64,000 nucleotides of DNA from Dermanyssus gallinae. Taxonomy: Eukaryota; Arthropoda; Arachnida; Mesostigmata; Dermanyssidae. Positions 1 to 12,430 of the stretch are shown in pieces; the stretch's first letter is position 1, and each line of letters begins with the position of its first letter. The stretch is from contig QVRM01002195.1 in assembly GCA_003439945.1 (NCBI GenBank), forward strand, positions 124,001 to 188,000. Direction: 5' to 3'. Below the pieces are notes generated by a model. The model was not told where the DNA came from and made no database searches. It saw nothing but the letters and a program-made list of their open reading frames with translations. The translations under genes and the position numbers were made by a program.

Positions 1-990
1 GTTCATCACATACGCCTATCGAAGCCCTCGCAGAATTCGTTCTTAAACATCATTCAATCATATTCGCTAATTTTTAAGATAATGCCTTTAGTAGATAAAC
101 TGCACATACAGCCTAATAAGACTAGGTGAATACAAATTTTGCACAAGAATATCACTGATATTAGTATAGTATATAGCATTGACATTCTCCTTGAGGTTTT
201 CACCGGAAGCTTGTATGCAGTAGCGGAACAGGTAGAGGCTAAGATTTGCGGACTTAGGCTGAAGTTATTGTAAATACATAGTATGCATGCAAACTAAAGA
301 ACGATCTGTGTCTTGTGAGGTGTCCCGCGTTTATATGGTCGAGTTTGGTCTACACATGAGTCACAGTGCCGCTGATTAGGAAATGCTTATTCCACTGCCG
401 CATCTATACTCGCGACGGGTTGACCTTAAATTATCCGTCAATCGCTTCAACCAATTAAGATCGTTCTACAGAACAATCTCCGCTCTAATGATGAATACCA
501 GTAATACGAGACCGTTGTTCCCCGTTAGACTGGATTTGACGGAACGAGAAACTACTGACAGTATAGTCAAAATTGTCGAGTAGTACTCTATTCATCACAA
601 GCCTTTAATTGATTTAGCGTAAAAATAACTTGACAAACAGTGCTACAGTCTCGTATAGCACCAATAACGATATGTTTCAATTTCATGTCAGCATAAATTG
701 AGCGAAGCCGGAACCTTGTGCTCCTATTTCTAACGTTGCTGAGCCTCCCTATCCATATGTGTGTCGTCTTAAAGCTCGTCTTTATAACAACAGCGCGAAA
801 TCTTAAAAGCATCATTGTGTGAGAGTTTGGCTCTCTGCGCTCGTTTTAACTACGCATTTTCGGGCTTATTGCTGTTTTTCTGGCCTCTCTAGTTGTGTGG
901 GGCACCACGTCGAGTGTGGCTGTCGTTACGAGATGCACGCGCACATCGTTGTTCCTTCGCACGTTCGATGTCACCTTGGTGATTGATACG

Positions 991-993
<3 letters not shown>

Positions 994-1025
<32 letters not shown>
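994..1025. repeat. (TA)n microsatellite
   Basis: Uninterrupted TA dinucleotide run in the 5' flank. Confidence 0.95.
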
Positions 1026-1028
<3 letters not shown>

Positions 1029-1229
1029 TAAGCGCTTTCAATCAAGGCAGAACAAACCGTAAGCCAACATGCGACGAACACATGCTCAACACTCTCAGAT
1101 AAATGGCATTATCACCGCTCATGAAACAATGGTGCTATTGCGTGATGTTAACATGCGTTCATTTACGTGCATATAAAACTTTTTGCAATGTTAATGCATG
1201 TCTACAAGAGTATTTATACGTGAGTGTGC

Positions 1230-1234
<5 letters not shown>

Positions 1235-1273
<39 letters not shown>
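1235..1273. repeat. (TA)n microsatellite
   Basis: TA run; a second run at 1317-1339 lies 43 bp downstream. Confidence 0.95.
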
Positions 1274-1275
<2 letters not shown>

Positions 1276-1369
1276 ATCAAAATTTCACAGTATTTAAGGC
1301 TTTATATATATGCATGTATATATATATATATATATATATGATACTGTGAAAAAATCAAATACCTACGCT

Positions 1370-1450
1370 GCCCCTAGCCACTACGCAGAGTAATCGATCA
1401 CTAGAATCCGTCCGTAGCAGCGGACGCTCGGCTTGCAGTATATCGAGAAG
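1370..1450 (+). promoter_or_regulatory. Candidate 5' non-coding exon of the zinc-finger gene
   Basis: The segment ends in a good splice donor (GAGAAG|GTAAGC, donor at 1451). The first coding exon of the downstream gene is preceded by a pyrimidine-rich acceptor ending at 2960 (TGCTTACCAG). Joining them would give a 1.5 kb first intron. The transcription start cannot be seen, so this is only a plausible pairing. Confidence 0.2.
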
Positions 1451-2852
1451 GTAAGCGACGTGCATGTGGATAATGCACATTGCCGTTGGTAACGACACAA
1501 CGTGCACGTGCGAAGAGGAGGGTTCCGTGTACGTGGGTATGTGTCGTGCATGGTGGTGTTGTCTTTGCTGTCACTGATGTTGATGCTAACTAGCTTTTAA
1601 CGTGCGCTTCCACGTACGCCGGTCGGCCGCCATGTTTGTGGCAGGTTTGAGCTTGTTGTAACGGCGATGGCTAGCGTGGCAACGCCGAATCAGGTTTTTT
1701 GCTTCTTCTCCTGCTGCTAAGAGAACCGGGGGACGTGATGCGTGCTACGCTTGATTGGACTCTTGCATACTTTGTCTGCCGCTTTCCGTAGAGATTGCCG
1801 TAGGAAAACCCCGTTTCATTTTGACAACCGCCGGCAATTATTCAGCAACCGCGAGGCAACACACACCGTTTAGATCTCTCAGCTACAGACAGTAACCTAC
1901 TGGCGTGTGACTAACCTGTGCTTTACAATACAATTTATCTTTGTGTTACCAAGGCCTAAGAGGGTTACGGTTAATAAGAGCAGCCTCGCTTTCGGCACCT
2001 CTCGAAGATTCGTTCTAGGATCCTTCTCGATCTGGCTTGACGCATTTAAGCCAAGTCAGTAGTCCGTGGGTGACGAGATTTCGAGATTTCGCCTTCTGGG
2101 CCAACGCTGGTGAGTGCTGTTGTTGTTAATGTTAATTTGATGTTGTTGTATTCTGTTGCTGTGTGAATTTGATATTGTTGTATTCTGTTGCTGTTCTGAT
2201 TAGGGGTGAGTGGCATGACTAGACTTACCACTATAGACGGACGTAGACAGGTAAGCAAGCTACTATAAGTTCGGCATAACATCGGCAGCATCCTCAACGT
2301 GGATGTCTCTACAAACATAAAGTGGCCTGCTTAGATAGGCGACAAGCGTTTCGAGGCCTCCTAATGTAGATCCTCCATAAATGATTGATCTAATTATGAC
2401 GGCGAGCGCTTAGGGTTTGGCATATCGCTGTTATTCAAGGTTAAACACGGCGACGATACAACTGACCCAAAGCTTTATTAGGAAGTGGCGTCAGAGCAAA
2501 AGCCCAAAAAGGTCTTGGTAATCTGGTCATTGAAAAGGTTGCAAATATAGCAAACCATGTGTTGCCTCACGCATTGCCGCTATGGCAGAAACGTATCTCA
2601 TAGAAAAAGGCTGAAGATAAATACACGTAAAATCAAAACGATTACATTTTGCTGCGTAGAACGTTTGGCTACAACAGGTAGCGTTACTCGTTTCTGTGTG
2701 AGGCCATTACAGTTTATAAACGCCTATCCTCACGGCAATGCGCTAAGTTGCAACTCGGTTGGTTGTCCGGCGCTACAACGAAGATCTGCGCACTTTCTTT
2801 CTCGGTGCGAACGACAGGCCAACAAGCAATCGTGTTTAACATTAGCATGAAA

Positions 2853-2854
<2 letters not shown>

Positions 2855-2894
<40 letters not shown>
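2855..2894. repeat. (TA)n microsatellite
   Basis: TA run about 65 bp upstream of the acceptor at 2960 that opens the first coding exon. Confidence 0.95.
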
Positions 2895-2895
<1 letters not shown>

Positions 2896-3002
2896 TTTTT
2901 TTCTTTGTTTTATTAAGTGTGTATGCATGAGGGCCTATTCGTTGTTTTGTTGCTTACCAGGTGAGCACCCCGAAGTGACTCTCGACATCAGCGTTGGCTA
3001 GC

Positions 3003-3230
3003 ATGGCAGCGCCTCTGTCGTCGTTATCGTCCGATGCGGCAGGACTATCCGGGGTCATTCCCTCGGCGATGGACGACGCGCCGACCGTGGCCACCACTGA
3101 CCCCGCCTCGTACCCGTTTCAGTGTAACATCTGCTCGATTTGTCTGACAGACAACGTCGACGAACTAGAGTCGCACATAGCGGAACACAGACGGTACAGA
3201 CCCGTAGCTGACCTCGCACTTAGAGTGATC

Positions 3231-3292
<62 letters not shown>

Positions 3293-5770
3293 ACACTTGA
3301 TTTATTTCCACTCCAGATTGGGTAAAATATACAATAGTATGATAAATATCACTACAGCCTCGTAATGATATTAATAATTGCAGATCGCTCTGTGCCAGTC
3401 TTGTTAGCGAGGTGATTGCATTGCACTTACTATCATGATATCTTACGCATATACCATAACAATATTTAGAAACACATGTGTCACAGGGTGTATGGCAAGC
3501 GTCTTTCTGGCATAAGAGGTGGTGAAAACCGTGCACAGCAAAACGGGCGATTATGTGCCTGTTTTTCTTGCCTGTGCCCTTCCATTCTGACCTAACCATT
3601 GCATCTGTCATATAAAATTGTGGGTCGATATCTGCCATTTTCTCTTCTTCTATATGTATATATATGCATATATATATATATATATATATTGCTAGTGTTA
3701 TTTTTGAGTGGCCTTTCGTTCAAACTTGTACGTTCTACGATTCATATACAGAGGTCAACTACTTGTTGCGTGTTCTACACCGCGTTATTGGTTATCTATT
3801 TTATTATATTATCAACATTAGTGTACTATTAAACACTATTATTACAATATTAAACAAGGCGGCGCAGAACGCGATCAATAGTTTACCTGTATATGAATCG
3901 TAGAATGAAAATATTTTGCGAGCTTACCCAAGCAGCATGACATTGAACGTGTAACATGCTAGCTTGTGGCTATGATTAGGCCACTTAAAACGGACACTAG
4001 CGATATTCAATACAAAACAATTATGACGTAGTCATATTATAGGCAAAAGAGCTAAAGCAAACTTGCGTATTGTCCGATCAATAAATAAAACATAGCGCTT
4101 TGCACATTTCCACCACAACTACAAAGTTACAAAGCACAACAGCCTGTATGGGCCTAAATAGATCCACTATTAAAAAACAAGTGAGAGACCTTCGATCAAA
4201 AAAAACTTGTACATATAAACATATTTAAACGCAAAAAATATGAGTATATATTATTAATGAAGTCTAAGTACGAATGTATTTATATACGCATAGACAGGTC
4301 ATGTTTAGATGTACTAAACGGTTAGTTCCTCTACCTACAACAACTTGCTAGGGTATAAATAAAATCACATTACTTACTAGGGTACATCATTTATAGTCAA
4401 GAGGGATAGGTTAACTACAAGTTTGTCCACTATGGATTAATACGGACTAGCCATAAAACTACAATCTACATAATGCCTGAGCATAGCGTTTGGCATTCGG
4501 GAATGTCTTTGCTGCTGTGAAAGCACTCTCTAATCGCTACCTTTCTTTGTATGCTTTACTCGGCTTCGTACAGCAAGCTTCGAGCACGCCTCGAGGTGGC
4601 ACACGAACGGCATAACGCCCGCATTCGACCATCAATGTGGGAGTACCTCAATGACCCGCCGCCACCCTCACAACGGCCGCCAGCGACCACGCGCAGTTTC
4701 GAAGCCTCATCACAGCGTCAGCCCGAGCCAATGGACACGTCGGGTCAAAGCGACGACTCGGCGTGGTACTCGAACGAACGCCAGGACGAGGTCGAGGAGC
4801 CAGTCGTCTACAGCGGCGGCGTTTCAGCGGGGGTCGGCGGGGTTTCTGCCACGCAGCCGCCCTCAGCCAGCAACAAATGCGTTCGCTGGCTTTGGAGATC
4901 GACCACATGGCGCGCCGCCCACAGGTGGACCGTCAGGTTCGCGCGGCCGAGGGTTTCCAAACCCACATGCACCTCTAGTGCCCCAACAACATCGCCATAA
5001 ACAACACCAGCAACCGCCGCAACAGCAGCAGCAGCACCAGAAGCAGCAGCTGCTGCCGCAGCTGCTGCTATCGGCACCGCAACAATACCAGCACTATTCA
5101 CAACAACAGATACAACAGCAGCAGCAGCAACAACAACAACAACAACAGCAATCACAACAACAACAACTACAACTACAACAAAAACAAGCACAACAACAAC
5201 AACTACAAAAACAACCACAACAACAACAATCACAACAACAACAATTCCAGCAGCACCATCATCAGCAACAGCAACAACCACAACAGCAACAGCAACAACA
5301 ACAACACCACTACATGGATACAAATTACGGCCATCTGCAAGACATGCACATTGCCCCCAGTTCAGAGGCTGCGGGCAGTGTGCTGCCCGGCTGCGTTGGC
5401 AATCTTGTTGGGTCGCTCGTCTATACGAGCCCCACTCTCTATACAACAATGACGGCCACCACGAACGCGCCCCTACCGCCCGCAGGGGTGCCGACAGTTA
5501 CTGTTGACCTAGAACCGAGATCACCAGAAACAGCAGCGGGAGCGGCGGCGGCGACGACAACAACAGCAGCTGTAGCCGCAACCGGAGGAGGACCTGCGAC
5601 AGTCTCTGTAGAGCAGCGTAGTTATGTGATGACCGACGCCGCATCCACATACGCATATGGTGGGCTCGCCAGTGTTCAGAAGACGGCGACAACATCAACA
5701 ACAACAACAGCAGCAACAACCACAACGTCAGCAGCAGCAACAACAACAGCGGCATCAACAGCAACAACAT

Positions 5771-5812
<42 letters not shown>

Positions 5813-8800
5813 CAACAGCAGCATCCCCATCATCATCATCAGCAGCAGCAGCAACAACAACGACGACAGCACAAGCTTTAGCTGGAAAACCACTGCTGGT
5901 GTCTTCACAGCTAGCCCGGACCACATCCGTCTTATCGTCGTCATTTTCCGTAAAAGCAGAGGTATCCGTAGAGGCAGCACCAACAACAGCAACAACAACA
6001 ACTACTACTACTACTACACCATTAAAAGCAGCAACAACAACAAAAACTACAACAGCAGCAGCAGCAACAACAACAACAAAAACAACAGTAGCAGCAACAA
6101 GATCAACGGTACCGTCTGGGCCAATATCGCACCAATATCGTCATCATGATCATAGTCATCAGACTACCGTTGGCGAGAACATCTTTCCTCAGCAGACAGC
6201 CGAAGTGCTAGACGAAGGTTGTCAACCAGATACAGGTACCGGCACCTCACGGGTTCATGACAACAGCAGCAACACCAACGCCAACAGCAACAACAACAAC
6301 AACAGCAACGATGGAGAAAACGAGGGCCTTGTGAAAGGCAGCCGCAACCTCAAAACCGATGCAGGATTGAATGAGGAAGGGCATGCAACAGCGACTCACT
6401 ACGCCCCGGCTTCTCAAGCGCCGCCGCTTGCATTTATTAACTATCATCAGCTGTACTCAACGTCCTACAGTCAGCCGGAGTCAACGGTAACGGTATGTAG
6501 CTGTAGAGTCTGTTTAGTTTAGGAGGTAAAGGTTCTGTGTGGCCGTTTTTCAATTACAGCGCAACTACGGCGTGATGTATCGCTCTTCAGCTACAATATT
6601 TAGACCAATTTGAGAGCAAAATGAGTTTATGAAAGATGGGCATCAAAATGGGCGAGGACTGCGGGTGGTATTGAATCCACGACTTCTTGTGCTATTATCG
6701 CCGACGTTTGCCTCCGCTATCCTCCGGTATTCTAAGTAGGATTACTGGTATCTAGTCATCGACAATGACATTTCTCAGAATAACAATATGGGCTGCAAAA
6801 TACACTAGAAAAGGTAAGCAAGAAAGAATATAGGGCAAATCTTCGTTAAAAATAAATCAGTTTACATTTTATTTTTGTTTTCAACATCGTCCTTATATTT
6901 TTGTACCATGAATAAGCTTGTATACCATCATTATGATTGCATACAATCATTCTGCTTGTGTACCTTCATTATGATTGCATACTAACATTATGACTGGCAC
7001 TATCAATGCCTACTTTTCGTACCTACACCATGGTGTATGTAGGTGTTTGCACGGAAATCTCGACCGGCAACGGAAACCGACGGTGCCGTGACCTCGGCTC
7101 CAGTAAGCTTTACCGATCCTCCTGACGCTGAACAGCAGCAGCAGCAGCCGCAACAACAACAACAACAGCAAGAAATCGCCGAGACAGCAGAAAACGTGCC
7201 TAACAACGTGGGCGGCGAGAACCACGACGCCGATGAGGACGGTAACAGCGCCGCCAACGGTAGCAGCAACAATCAACACCAGTCGTCTGTTGCGCCGTAT
7301 CACCCCAGTGAGCTTGTTAGCGGCCATTACTATGAGCCGCTGACACCGACCTCACTGACTTCAGTGAGGACGGGCCCAGATACGACCTCGACGTCTTCTG
7401 GGGCGGTGGTCGCGGCCCCGTCTTCACCACCACCACCGCCACCGCCGCCGCCGCCGTCGTCATCGCTATCAGAGGTTGTACGGGCGAGGTCACCTTCAGC
7501 AGAGAACGACGTGATAATGGCCGAGGAACAAGGATCGTCCGACCAGCAGTGGCACAAAGGTGACATCGCGACAGCCGGAACGAGCGACTTTACCATGACG
7601 GAAACAGGTAGACTACACTGGATTATAGCAGATAATCACTCAGTGACTAAGATAGTTAGTACAGTTATGTACAAATTATGTTGTGTATAATGTATAAATA
7701 AATGAGCGGCATCATTTCCACTTGAAAAAAAAGAGAACTGGAAAACTACATGTAAAATTCTGCTCTCTTGGCGTTAGTACAGTTCTCTTATCCAACATAA
7801 TAACAGAATGATCAGGGGCATAAGTAGGGAGCGATGGGCTCTATCCTGTAGTGTATCTATAAGCGGAAAGTCCTGTCTGATTCTTAACGTACACGTAGAA
7901 CTCGACATCTCATATGTGGCGTGACACCTTACCAACTTTTTCTATAAGCTGCGTGCAGAATCCTATCGTCTTTCTACGTGTATGCCTTCATCCGTGTCTC
8001 GCAGTCACGTGACGTGGACTGGTCGACGTCATAAGTTTCGGTTGCCATTACTGGAAATCTTATGAGGATTTGTCAGTGAGATAATTTCTCGTTTCGTTAT
8101 AGTGCAAAATGTGACACCACGAAGAGGCCTGTACTCAGAGCTTCTCATTGCTCTGTGTTTGATAAGCATTTCTCCCCGGGCTAGAACCAACTACAAACTC
8201 CCGCGACTTTTGCCGTGAATCCACACATTTGTCTTCGATGCGGTCTACACCCATTCTCTACTATCTGTGTAGTAGCATAATTTCCTGCTCTGGCTGCTCA
8301 CTTCAAATTGTTCTGCATTTTTGAACACACTCCATTGTAGTTAGTTGTCCGGGAATTCCACACAATGACCTGATAATCCCAAAGCCCCTCTGGCTGAATT
8401 TCTTTGTCGGCGTTCTAGGCACGCGGAAGTTTCTCAAAGCATAGCGCAAAGATTGCTTCCGGATTGCGTACTACCTTGGTCCCTTGGCATTTGGCTAGTG
8501 TCCTGGATACCTGCCGTTTACGCTTCCCTTGCCTGCTATGTCAAGCCCTTCCAGTGCCCTTTCACCTCTTGAGGTCCATCTCTGTTGGCCCACCGGCCAA
8601 GGAAGCGACAGCCAACAAAATACACTTTTTTCTTTATCTTTCGTCTGCATCATTTTTTTTTATCTTTCGCACCTTATGGCTGTACCGCAATCACAAATCT
8701 GGAAAGGCCAAGAAGTGCCGCTATATGATGACCGCTAGCACAGACGACTAACGCTAGCAAAGAAAATCGCGATTAAGTTGTACCCAATGCAATAATGGCC

Positions 8801-10036
8801 GCGCGTTTTGCGAAACGCACAGGCATTGCATTGGGTACAACTTAATGGCCCCTCTCCCACATTACAGTGCAATGTTTAGCCGTCGACGGTGGTCAGAATA
8901 CAGCGGAGCCCGACATAAGGACAGCTGACGTCGCGACCGTCGATATGGCACCGGAGCCCGGGACTCTCTCTAACTCTGCATCTACCATTTATCTTCCGCC
9001 CTTGTGTAACCGAACAGATGCTCAGCCCAGTGGTTGCGGTACAAGCGGTCTCGGCGATGGCGGCGGAGGCAATAGTGGCGGCAACAGTGCAACTAAAATC
9101 GAAGCGAATTTCGAGTCCGAAAGGTGCGTCCAGATAGCAATTACATCAACGTAGAATGCGCGGTGTCACACGTGAACACCGCGGAACGTGTTCTAACACG
9201 TACGTCGACATCGGCAATGAATGTATTACTATAGCATTCATAACGAGAGACGACATAGACGCGAACGCATTAAACGCCTAAAACGGAACGGAACACCTTT
9301 ATGGAAATAGTGTATTGTATTCTATTATGTAGCTAATGTATCCTATCCTTTGCCAAACAAGCAAACGCCTCAAAGCTGCCAGTTGGGGTTTCAACGTTTT
9401 ATGGGAACCATTCACAGGGGGCTAGCAACAAAAAAAAACGCTTAGTAAGATTTGACAAGATCAGAGACAATAAGCAACAAGAAATACCTATGCTTACAAA
9501 TACGACCTCGTGTACGGATGGCACATTATAATGTCACAAAAAACGTACATACTTTTCCGTGCATTTGTGCATATATTAATTTATACATTTTTTACATGCT
9601 ATTGTTGGGGGTACTACAGGCTTTGTGGTAAGGAAATGTTTGTTTCAGTGCAACAATTTTATCAACGGTTATATTATTTTTATATGTACACACTATTTCA
9701 GACTTCGTTTTTTATTCCTTATTAACACCCTAACTGAGTAGTAAAATATTGAAAATAACGATTACACCTTTGGCGTGCTGTGGGTCATTGTGCGACCTGT
9801 GAGTCGTTTATCAGTAATCGGGCACCTACCGCACTCCCATTTGAAATCGCATACATATACAGTTTATCCATAGTAGGGTTCGTGACTTGGGGCTTTATCC
9901 ACCTGTAATTTTAGAAAATATTTTCTGTTCAGCCAACCACCTTATCAGATTTAGAAAATATATGAATAAATTTATATATATATATATATATATATGTGCG
10001 CCCTTCTGATTGGAAATAAAAAAAATATGAAAAACA

Positions 10037-10075
<39 letters not shown>

Positions 10076-10286
10076 CACGTTAGCACGTTATTTCAGATTG
10101 CAGTTTGCCGCAAGCAAGTTGCTTAGCGAGCCCGACGCTATGGGTGACGTCGGGCATCCAACTTCACCATTGAAGACTACGTCCGATTGTCGGACGTACC
10201 AAATGAAGACGGATATCAAGGTTGAAGAACAGCATGTCGTGCCGGAAAGTTCGATCAGCGACCTGCCGACCAACGAACATCAATGA
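3003..10286 (+). CDS. Zinc-finger and polyglutamine-rich putative transcription regulator (5 coding exons)
   Basis: Coding exons: 3003-3193, 4574-6492, 7043-7607, 8868-9123 and 10097-10286. Each junction has GT/AG ends, and the phases (2, 0, 1, 2) join without breaking the frame, which strongly supports one gene. The first ATG after the acceptor at 2960 is at 3003, and the stop at 10284-10286 is followed by AATAAA. The first exon encodes a single Cys/His motif (CNICSIC followed by HIAEH, about residues 39-60), close to a C2H2 finger but with atypical spacing. A charged Arg/His-rich stretch follows. The second exon encodes Gln/His tracts, then Thr/Ala/Ser tracts and an Asn run. The third has Gln and Pro runs and an acidic segment. 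The last ends in a hydrophilic tail with an IKVEE (SUMO-site-like) motif. Total is about 1,040 residues. The natural-looking frame shifts by one base between about 4830 and 4880, so either the assembly or the allele carries an indel. A nuclear regulatory role is inferred from composition; the family is not recognised. Confidence 0.72.
3233..3291. repeat. (TA)n microsatellite in first coding intron
   Basis: TA run with one C interruption, 40 bp after the donor at 3194. Confidence 0.95.
3375..3638 (-). pseudogene. Non-LTR retrotransposon RT C-terminal fragment
   Basis: On the minus strand this encodes ADIDP, then VHGFHHLLC followed by spaced Cys residues (C.TC....C). The same C-terminal signature occurs at 45063-45500 and 54560-54800 in this window, where it follows a recognisable RT thumb. 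It is a short dead fragment inside the first coding intron of the zinc-finger gene. Confidence 0.6.
3651..3689. repeat. (TA)n microsatellite
   Basis: Imperfect TA run directly beside the retroelement fragment in the intron. Confidence 0.9.
5015..5310 (+). repeat. CAG/CAA trinucleotide tract (polyglutamine coding)
   Basis: Mixed CAG and CAA codons encode long Gln runs with interspersed His, Leu and Lys in the zinc-finger gene. Codon mixing makes the tract less expansion-prone than pure CAG. Confidence 0.9.
5560..6105 (+). repeat. ACA/GCA/TCA trinucleotide tract (polyThr/Ala/Ser coding)
   Basis: The same CAG/CAA-type DNA as the upstream tract is read one base off, giving Thr, Ala and Ser runs in the gene's frame. 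The register is supported by the non-repetitive flanks on both sides and by the phase-correct donor at 6493. Reading it as Gln would place stops just downstream. Confidence 0.8.
6640..6725 (-). repeat. tRNA-derived SINE remnant
   Basis: The minus strand carries an A-box-like TAGCGGAGGCAAACG and, about 50 bp on, a B-box-like GGATTCAATACC, spaced as in tRNA-derived SINE heads. It lies in the intron 6493-7042. No intact cloverleaf is evident, so this is a degenerate head rather than a tRNA gene. Confidence 0.4.
8773..8845. repeat. 73-nt perfect-arm hairpin flanked by TTAA
   Basis: Perfect 21-base inverted arms at 8773-8793 and 8825-8845 start and end in TTAA. The 31-base centre contains a second short stem (GCGTTT/AAACGC, loop TGCG). 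It ends 22 bases before the acceptor of the exon starting at 8868. It could be a tiny piggyBac-like MITE (TTAA targets), a microRNA-like precursor, or a structural intron element. Confidence 0.85.
9972..10074. repeat. Two (TA)n tracts just before the last exon
   Basis: TA runs at 9972-9995 and 10040-10074 flank an A-rich spacer. They end about 20 bases before the acceptor at 10096. Confidence 0.95.
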
Positions 10287-10309
10287 AGACTGTTGTAAAG
10301 CAGCTGTAG

Positions 10310-10315
10310 AATAAA
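10310..10315 (+). terminator. Polyadenylation signal of the zinc-finger gene
   Basis: AATAAA, 24 bases after the TGA stop that ends at 10286. Confidence 0.75.
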
Positions 10316-10793
10316 ACTGGAACACCAAAGCAAAACAACAAAGTGAGCGACGACCCGAGAGAGGCGTGATGATCAGGGTGATTTAAATGAACGCACAGGA
10401 CAAAAGGGCCAGCGTTTGGACTTTATCTCTCCACCCGGTATAGCTGCTTGCGCCACAGCTGCGTGCTAGAAAGCAGCTAGCGCGAGCTACAGACAAGTCA
10501 CTGACAATCGCCATATAAGGGTTTTCTTTCTCTAAGACGATGGGAGTGACGTCTACAGATTGTCGGCAGACAACTCTGAGTTTGAAAATGGGATTGATTA
10601 TCATTTTCCTTTCTGCATTTGAGCCAAAATGCAACCAGTTTCATGGCTGCACGGACGACCTTATTGTGTGCTTACCGCTACCAGGACGTAACGTGTCAAA
10701 CCATTGTAATTTATAATAAATATTTAGTGAAAGACAAACCTCCTAAAATTGTCTCTGACTGCGTGTGCTTAGGTGTACGGTATATAAGTACGT

Positions 10794-10834
<41 letters not shown>

Positions 10835-11933
10835 GGCTGGCGCGTCGTCTGGTCCCGGCGCTCTCTTTGCCTTCTCATTTGTTCTCCGGCTGCCATAGTT
10901 TTGTATCGACTGTATGTCCGGTATGTGACTACGTTCTTTATTGACGTTCTTGCGCCTCGCAACAAGTCTTAGGAAACAGTGTCTGACTGATTGCTACTAT
11001 TTTTCTCCTTACGAGAAGCGGTCTCTTTCCGGTAAACTCCCAATTTCTCTCGGACTACCCTAAATAGCTGACCCCATATATCCGGCTTCATTCACGGAGA
11101 GAATCTCTCCTCGGTATCTCTCCTTACGTTTGCTAACTGTTTGCATTAAAATTCTTCTTCGAAGCCTTCTGAACTTAATATGCGGCTGCCGTTGTCTGTC
11201 TTTATTTCACATCGACACTCCTGTGCTAAAATTGTGATCTCATCAAGCGGGTTAGTTAGTTTTTCTGCAGAACAACTGGAGCTGCTGTAGCATGAGTATA
11301 AGGACCCACATCGACTTGAGTAAGTGACCGAAAACATGGCAACACCAAACTAACGAAATGCAGGCGTCTATGGTTCGGCGTCCTGGCATTTCAGATGAAA
11401 GTGGTAAGAAGACTAATCATTTTTTCTCCTATTTGCGCGTTTTACGGTTTCTGGGATTGAGTGGAGGGCTAAGCTTACTGTTTTTGCGCTTGTTCGAAGT
11501 TGGGAGGGCGCTACTGTGTAGATGGCCGTCGGGTCTCACACCAGGGCTTTTCCTCTTTCAAGGGGTGCGAAGGTGATGACATAAGAACATAATTTGTTCC
11601 TAAGTGTATTTTGAGTCCGGCTATTAATCGGGATGTATCAAATACAAAAATAAATGTAACTTTTTTCCTAACAAGTCGTTGTCGACTAGGTTCGTAATAA
11701 GACGTTTAGCTATAAAAGTTCTCCCTTGAAGAGGAAAATTGTTTCGCCAATTAAATGTTGCGAGCATATTGTGTACACAATCAAATTAAATAAACCCCAT
11801 CTTTCGGTTGGCCAATAAAAATACCTATTTGTGAACAGTTAGTTGGAAGGCGGATGGTCAGAACATCGCAAAACGTATGCTTGGCGGAGAACTTTTTTAA
11901 AAAAGGTGGCACTCCAACCTAGGTTATAGATCC
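10316..11933. other. Intergenic DNA, no gene seen
   Basis: No spliced or open frame with domain-like composition. It contains a (TA)n run at 10797-10833 and AT-rich sequence from 11580. The BEL/Pao LTR begins at 11934. Confidence 0.5.
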
Positions 11934-12240
11934 TGTCAGAAAATCTTTGAATAGTGCAAATATTGTGAGCCTGTTCGACCTACACAGCGGTAGCGGTAGC
12001 TACAACTCGTACTCTCTCAGAAGCTTTTCTCATTGACGTCATGCTCTGTGAGGAGCGGGAGGCAGAGATTCAAACATGCTGCTCCCGCTGCCGGCCGTCT
12101 GCTACGAATGTATGAAATATGAAATAAACGGACTTACCAGTCGTTGTACTTACCCGCCAAGAACGGCTTGTTCACTCCCGTAAATAGCAAATAGAAATTC
12201 ACTAAATTCCTCTAAACAAAGGCTCCCCCGAAACTCTACA
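11934..12240 (+). repeat. 5' LTR of BEL/Pao element
   Basis: Begins TGTCAG and ends CTCTACA (TG...CA ends); similar along its whole length to 14999-15304. Confidence 0.8.
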
Positions 12241-12241
12241 T

Positions 12242-12264
12242 TGGTGCGGTGGCCAGGATTCGAG
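12242..12264 (+). promoter_or_regulatory. tRNA primer-binding site
   Basis: One base after the LTR, TGGTGCGGTGGCCAGGATTC and the bases after it read as the complement of a tRNA 3' end. Its reverse complement ends in CCA, preceded by an acceptor strand and a T-arm-like TCGAATCC. The primer tRNA species is not certain. Confidence 0.75.
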
Positions 12265-12430
12265 TCCTTTGTTTATCCTGTGTGGACATTGTTTGCAATT
12301 TTTACGATTTCGGGTGTTTTTCGTCGTTTTGAACTTGGAACTTGGTGAATCGACCACGAGTAGGCCCGCTGCTCATGCGTTTCGAGTGTCATGTGTCTCG
12401 TGAAATCTTGCTCACAACGACAACTCAATC

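Larger units (their letters stand above)
1..2960. other. Gene-poor 5' flank
   Basis: No open frame here has domain-like composition or plausible splice partners. The stretch contains three (TA)n tracts, a GT-rich segment around 1490-1580 and a TTG-rich stretch near 2110-2200. A weak candidate non-coding first exon of the downstream zinc-finger gene is listed separately. I see nothing else supportable. Confidence 0.5.

Noticed and set aside
4808..5449. Long minus-strand frame of Val/Ala runs opposite the CAG tract
   Set aside because: It is the complement of a trinucleotide repeat, has no splice partners and only low-complexity content. Other antisense frames in 5498-6001 are the same artefact.
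5015..6105. CRISPR-like or satellite array
   Set aside because: The repetition is trinucleotide and codon-based, without spacers; the window is eukaryotic.
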